Assembly: GCF_030272615.1 (NCBI RefSeq)
Contig: NC_081414.1
Span: 821,931,896-821,995,895, forward strand
Direction: 5' to 3'
Origin: Cryptomeria japonica
Taxonomy: Eukaryota > Streptophyta > Pinopsida > Cupressales > Cupressaceae
DNA length: 64,000 nt
The notes under the pieces were generated by a model. The model saw nothing but the letters and a program-made list of their open reading frames with translations, had not been told where the DNA came from and did no database searches. The position numbers were made by a program, and so were the translations under genes. Positions 59,401 through 64,000 of the stretch are shown one piece after another. Each line of letters starts with the position of its first letter. Within the stretch, counting starts at the first letter, position 1.

Positions 59401-59914
59401 ACTTCCTACTAAGACTAGACGAAATCATTCTGCACATGAACGCCGATGAAAGCGTCGTCTTAGAGCTCAAGCAGCTGCTTCTCAAACTTTGCAATCTCCA
59501 AAGACACCTTCAACAAGCATTATTCCATTTTCTCCTCAGCCGAGAATTGAGCCAAAATCTCCTAAACATAAGATGCATGATGGTCTTGATCCTGTGCGAG
59601 TTAAAGATCCTATTTTTATAAATCTTGATGATGATATAGATGAAAATGTTATTCATGCTGAACATGTTACTCCTCTTGCTTCTGATAGTGAATATGAACT
59701 TGTTGATATTGATAACCATTTATCTAATGAATTTTCTAAAGCACTTATCCTAGCTCCTAGACAAGAACAACGTGGCTCGGAACATGAACATAGCCCTTGT
59801 TTGGATCTTGTGATAGCTCCATCTGCTGTGTTGGATGTTCCTCCTCTAGCGTGTTCCCTGCCTTCCCAAAACATTGATCAGCAAGATCGGGGGGTAGATG
59901 ACATGCTAGATTAG
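56471..59914 (+). pseudogene. Gypsy-like gag-protease polyprotein with four in-frame stops
   Basis: One frame of ~1,147 codons from ATG 56,471 to TAG 59,912-59,914, broken by TAG 58,355, TAG 58,472, TGA 58,991 and TGA 59,447. The first 628 codons hold a retrotransposon gag domain (about residues 310-480: LELYNGKGDPLTHVKTFQ, DKALQWYCSLP, FIQQF, DFIGRYKHLY) and a degenerate zinc motif CHFHCQPGHDIEKC near residue 580. The protease-like part (58,560-58,920) has GVLIDPSCMVNVITEEF, where DPS replaces the catalytic DSG or DTG, and LGYPWLSSMKAIASPIHKCL. The C-terminal third is proline- and acid-rich. No RT or integrase. Each stop lies one C-to-T change from CAG or CGA. Confidence 0.88.
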
Positions 59915-60642
59915 TTACATTAGCATAGTAGATTCTCTCCTCCTCTCTTTTGTTACTTCTTCTATATGTTATTCTCATTCTTCTATTTGTTGTCCTTAGT
60001 GTTGTCTACTTGAGGACGATGCAAAGCATTGAGATCTCTTTTGGTCTCTCTCATGTTGACTCAAAGGACACATGTGTTCCCTTCTTCTAGGTGACCTTCC
60101 TTGATTGGGGAATGAAGAACAATTATGCATACATACATATGATATATATACATGAATTATCATACAGCATACTGACCCCGAGGAAAGCGAAGTCACCTCG
60201 TGCTTTGTGTTTGTGTCTATTATCCTGGGGTTTATCTCACACTTGGGGGCTAAATCTTTGTGATAACGTGCTCCTTTCCTTTCTCATTTCTTATGTGTAT
60301 CACTATGTTAAAACAATCACCCCCGTTGAGGCGTGTGTGATCGCTTTAACATAGGGGGGCATACACCCTGTCTACCCTTTCAAGATACTTGAAAATTTCT
60401 TGGCGAACTTAGCTTTGCCTTGAAAATTTTTGGTATTTCTTTTGCATGACTCATAGTGAGGGAACCTTACTACTGACAGTCATGGTTCTCCATCGTGATC
60501 TTCCCTTTTACTTTGTTAATCGAATTCATAAGATCCCTAGTCCACTGGGGGCTTCGTGTGTCTTGCCTCCTTGACGTGGTGAAAGTCTTTCAATGTTGTT
60601 TCCTTGTACTTTACCGGAAGTATGAGCATACATACTCCCGCT
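59915..60642 (+). other. 3' internal non-coding region of the plus Gypsy-like element
   Basis: No coding region recognised. It contains GGGGGCTAAATC and GGGGGCTTCGTG phrases related to the polypurine tract. Confidence 0.65.
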
Positions 60643-60657
60643 AAAGTGGGGGCTAAA
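60643..60657 (+). other. Polypurine tract
   Basis: AAAGTGGGGGCTAAA immediately before the 3' LTR start TGTAGCG. Identical to the minus element's tract. Confidence 0.92.
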
Positions 60658-61798
60658 TGTAGCGTCCTAAAATTGTGACACTTGCAATTTTGACTGCATT
60701 TTGGTCTTCATGATGGCGACGCAACACGCAACCTGAATGGAGACCCCGAAACCTATTTTTGACACCAAAAACTACATTTTCTAGCACCCTGGCCTGAACC
60801 TCCTTTGCACCCTGTTGTCCCGGGAGGTGGGACCAGAGTGCCCAGCGCCTTGGTCTTTCAGGACTAGGGCGCCCAGCGCCCTGGTCGTTCAGGACCAGGG
60901 CGCCCAGTGCCCTGGTCCCCCAGGACCATGGCGCCCAGCGCCCTGGTCCCTGGGCCTTTTTTGGGCCCGGTCTCCTATGGGGTCTCGGGTCTTTTTGTTT
61001 GCAATTTGGAAATTAACTTTCCTAGTCGGCCTAAGGTCGGGAAAATCAGTCTTTTAACCCTAATTGGCAAGTATATAAACTAGATTTTCCTCTCTCATTT
61101 GGATATATACATACATGACAGTACAAGGCATGGAAACTATACTCAAGCATTCAAGCATTCAAGCATTCCTTCTAAGTCTCCATTCAAGGCTAAGTGTTGC
61201 ATTCAAGGCAAGGATTCAACCATTGAAGAGGAGATCACTTACTACATGCTACAACATACAACAAACAACAACATCTATACCTTCGCACATAAGGATACAA
61301 ACATCCTTACAACAAGGTTGCAGGTACGCGGCTGAAATTGAAGATCTGGAATCCTTGTGCAGAGACAAACAGATCCCCCTTCATTTCGTGGATTTTTCGG
61401 AGGACCGTGGCGCCGGGCACCATCGTCCCGACAACGTTTGCTCAAATTTGCAGGACAGCGCCGTATCGACATTTTACTGCTAATTCCAGGTCCGCAGCTT
61501 CATACTATATCCCTATCTCAGTTTATAAGCGAATCTTTATCACTTTCTATGCATGCCGAGCTTGATTCTTCTATCAAAATTCTTTACAAAAGAGGGTAGC
61601 CTTGCTTTCTTAACCCTTGAAACGCATTTAGCATCCAATCTTGCCTTGTGTGGGATTGGATCTTGTGGGTTTCAACCCCTCTTTTGAATGTAAAGTATCT
61701 CCCTTAAGTGAAAACCATCAACCCTAGCAACCTCCCTTCTCTCTCCTCAGAGTTAGAAGAGGGGAGAGCAACTAGGGTTCGATTGCGATTTTCCGCTT
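60658..61798 (+). repeat. 3' LTR of the plus Gypsy-like element, missing its last bases
   Basis: Aligned with 54,131-55,287 and stops at TTTCCGCTT, lacking TACA. TATATAAA is at 61,072-61,079 and the hairpin array at 60,826-60,953. Most differences from the 5' LTR are transitions, several at former CG sites (GCGACAC versus GTGACAC at the start). Confidence 0.92.
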
Positions 61799-61802
61799 GT
61801 AT

Positions 61803-61889
61803 GTATGCTTTTTATGCATTTTTAGCTAGATTTTTAAAGATTTTTAGCTGTTTTTAGTGCGAATACATGCCCTAGGTTTTCATACTTTC
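61803..61889 (+). repeat. 87-bp direct repeat flanking the plus Gypsy-like element, right copy
   Basis: Copy of 54,044-54,130; one substitution (AGCTG for AGCCG). Confidence 0.92.
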
Positions 61890-62250
61890 TTTAAGCACAT
61901 TTATTCATTTTTAAAGCACATTTGTATTTTTGCATGGCGCATATGATATTTATCATGGCACATATGAATTTTCATTTAGCACATATGATTTAGTGCATAC
62001 AACAACTGTTGTAGTGCATATGAGATAGAGTTAGTTTTTTGATATTTTGTGAATTTTTTGAAGTTGTTAAATTTTATTTTTGGAAGGTAGATGATGTTTA
62101 GTACTGAGTTTAATGATCGCTTTGTCATGATTTCATCCAATTTTATAAAAAATGTGGATTGGTGATAGTAATAGGACTTGGTGAGATGTCGAATTGATGT
62201 GTTGATTGAGAGAGTGTAGGATCAAAATTCTAGTGTGACTGGTGTCACAA
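61890..62250. other. Gene-free spacer with short AGCACAT repeats
   Basis: AGCACATTT, GGCGCATATGA and AGCACATATGA recur at 61,910-62,010. No coding region. Confidence 0.6.
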
Positions 62251-62690
62251 ATAGGATACTTGATTTTGATATGAGACAATTGATTGTGATATGGATCACT
62301 AGATTCGATATGGGTCATGTGATTTGATATGGGTGATGTGATTTTATATGGGTCATGTGATTTCAATATGAGTCATTGATGTTGATATGGGTCACTTGAG
62401 TCGATATGAGCCAATGGATTTGATAGGACATAACTTTGTTTTCCATATGGGATAACTTTGATTTTGATATGGGGTGAATTCATCACTGATATGGGATAAC
62501 TGATTTGATAGGATAGGCTAAGATTAACCTACCTGGATTTGATAGCGTGACTTGCGTCACTGATAGGAGAGGTATGTTTGATTACCGATATGATAGGCTA
62601 AGATGAATCCACCTGATTGATAAGAGTTTATGATCGAAACTCCCGGATGATAGAGTGATTGATGTCACCGATAGGGGCTCGATGAGATTG
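62250..62690 (+). repeat. Minisatellite of GATATGGGTCA-type units
   Basis: TTTGATATGGGTCATGTGA and variants recur every ~16-25 bp from about 62,255 to 62,520. Related but looser TTGATAGGATAGGCTAAGAT phrases at 62,490-62,610 repeat about 80-90 bp apart. Confidence 0.8.
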
Positions 62691-62837
62691 ATTAATATCT
62701 CATGCTTAGTGGATAAAAGATTATTTGATTGACTCATGCTGATTGATCCATTTGATAGAGAGAACTGATGTGGTGTGGATATTGTGATGTAGGCTACATT
62801 AGGTGTGTTGATGCTTTGAGAGTGATACCTGAAGACT

Positions 62838-63960
62838 TTGGCTATGCAGGGAGCATTGACTGATGGGGACATAGCACTTATTGCTACATGTGGTTTGTTG
62901 CACATCCTATTCATGCCTTCCTACCAGAAGAGCATGGCCTTGTTGACTGCATTAGCGGAGAGATGGCATATGGAGCATAACACCCTCCATCAATTGACCG
63001 GAGAGATCACAGTGACACCCAAGGATGTGTACAGGATACTACGAATATCGTTCACCAGAGAGCTAGTATAGTAAGATGTGGAGGAGCAAGGTGGGATTGA
63101 TGCATTGTGAGAGGTGTTTGTTGATCTGCATCATGGTGGTTATTTAGTCATGTGGCAGGACATGGTGGAACAATATGCCCCACTTTTGTCTATACTAGCA
63201 GGTTTGATTGGTGGCTTCCTTTGTCCGGATAGGAGATCGCATGGGTTCTTAGTTGGATGGGGGTGGATACTTTTATAGATGGTAAGACAACAAACATGAT
63301 ATGCATGGGGGATCTTCTTGTTGTCCCATTTGTACCACAAGGTACACTAGGTTGTATATGATGAGGGTGACAACTTAGCAGTGGGGGTCACACTTGCAAA
63401 TTTGGTCCTAGGAGCACATAGTAGTGTCTTGCCCAGTAATAGAGAGATCACGACTAGGCAAGCTACCCCATTTATTCCTGTATCAACAGATAGCTTCCCA
63501 ACCCATGCTCAAGAAGTTATAGTACTAGAGTCCTAGATGATATAGACTCAGTAGTCTAGCGGTCTTAGAGAGACTACAAGGCCTAGGAAGAGGATGCAAC
63601 AAAGATCCTTGTCCTATTCTAGAGAAGATACTTGATAGGGAGGACCCCCTATATTGTTGAGAGATTCATCTTACCTCGTGTACTCTGATAGTTTGGTCAT
63701 TCCTAGGCGATCCCATAAGGGATGGCCATCTATGCTTGAGTGCATAAGGAGAGGGAAGATTGGGGTCCCAGTTTGGACTTTGATAGAACACGGGATGAGT
63801 TCTAGGCTCTTTCTCATGTATGGTGGGATATGTGACCAGGGGTGGCGGATCCAGGCATGACAGGTCAGTATGCCCATAATTTGGTAGAGTGTCATTTTCC
63901 ATGATTGACAAGACTAAGGGAGCCAATGTAACTTTTGGAGGAGGCTGACGATGATGATGA
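62838..63960 (+). pseudogene. Plant mobile domain (PMD) protein pseudogene
   Basis: The open part (62,838-63,071) reads ALTDGDIALIATCGLLHILF, then LLTALAERWHMEHNTLHQLT and GEITVTPKDVYRILRI. This is the start of the plant mobile domain, where a W-containing helix and a GEMTVTLEDV-type motif are diagnostic. A TAG ends it at 63,069-63,071; related sequence continues in shifted frames, e.g. GGFLCPDRRSHGFLVGWGW near 63,210-63,275 and a decayed stretch to about 63,960. PMD proteins occur as host genes (silencing-related) and in Mutator and Gypsy transposons; here it is decayed and its source is unclear. Confidence 0.7.
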
Positions 63961-64000
63961 TGAGGGAGGACTTGGAGGACGGAGGGGTGAGAGGTGAGGT

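Larger units (their letters stand above)
54131..61798 (+). mobile_element. Non-autonomous Gypsy-like element with unusual flanks
   Basis: LTRs at 54,131-55,291 and 60,658-61,798, primer-binding site, one long decayed gag-protease frame and polypurine tract. No RT, RNase H or integrase. The 3' LTR lacks the terminal TACA and is joined to GTAT followed by an 87-bp copy of the left flank, instead of a 5-bp target duplication. It shares primer-binding site, polypurine tract, TGTAGCGTCC/TGTAGCATCG-type LTR start and palindrome arrays with the 40-49 kb element. Confidence 0.92.

Noticed and set aside
59264-59494. Basic minus-strand frames opposite the Gypsy-like polyprotein, for example 59,264-59,494 and 59,510-59,719
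   Set aside because: Antisense shadows of the proline- and acid-rich plus-strand coding frame.
62133-62366. 77-codon minus frame rich in SHDPY and ISPISNH
   Set aside because: Translation of the GATATGGGTCA minisatellite.

Overview
This window reads as nuclear DNA of a large-genome seed plant. It holds LTR retrotransposons of both plant superfamilies (Copia, and Gypsy-like gag/protease elements), a plant mobile domain (PMD) pseudogene, a hairpin-type MITE, a gene with GT-AG introns and long degenerate CCCTAA (telomere-like) arrays. Long LTRs, old nested insertions and kilobase-scale interstitial telomere-like arrays fit a conifer or other gymnosperm, but that is inference. There are no bacterial features. 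Only one plausible intact host gene is visible: a spliced 169-residue membrane protein at 33.3-34.0 kb.

Layout. 0-0.67 kb: unassigned DNA with a 109-bp direct repeat. 0.67-3.67 kb: a broken Copia element whose gag is split and partly inverted between two opposed copies of a ~135-bp LTR that carries a tRNA-like Pol III promoter. 3.67-13.77 kb: copy 1 of a large duplication (120-bp tandem repeats, AT-rich DNA, telomere-like array, MITE), with a 1.8-kb coding-relic insert at 7.78-9.62 kb. 14.6-15.1 kb: a zinc-knuckle relic. 15.4-15.8 kb: an orphan copy of the promoter of the 33-kb gene. 18.28-25.81 kb: a Copia element with gag, protease, integrase, RT and RNase H, all decayed. 27.62-31.60 kb: a gag/protease-only Copia element with a truncated 5' LTR. 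31.8-33.0 kb: 144-bp tandem repeats and a G-box-rich promoter. 33.1-34.0 kb: the membrane-protein gene. 34.13-50.53 kb: copy 2 of the duplication, split by a complete 8.6-kb Gypsy-like element (40,410-48,999) with CCTTG target duplications. 51.30-53.42 kb: a third Gypsy-like LTR. 54.13-61.80 kb: a plus-strand gag/protease Gypsy-like element flanked by an 87-bp direct repeat instead of a 5-bp one. 62.84-63.96 kb: PMD pseudogene.

How it fits together. Order of events can be read from nesting. A promoter-gene-array unit was duplicated. The MITE predates that duplication because both copies carry it. The 40-49 kb Gypsy-like element and the 7.8-9.6 kb insert came later because each is in one copy only. 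The two complete Gypsy-like elements share their primer-binding site, polypurine tract, LTR ends and a family of GC-rich palindromes, and both lack reverse transcriptase and integrase. They look like one non-autonomous lineage mobilised in trans. Most polyprotein stops are TAG, TAA or TGA where a single C-to-T change from CAG, CAA or CGA would explain them, as expected for methylated, silenced DNA.
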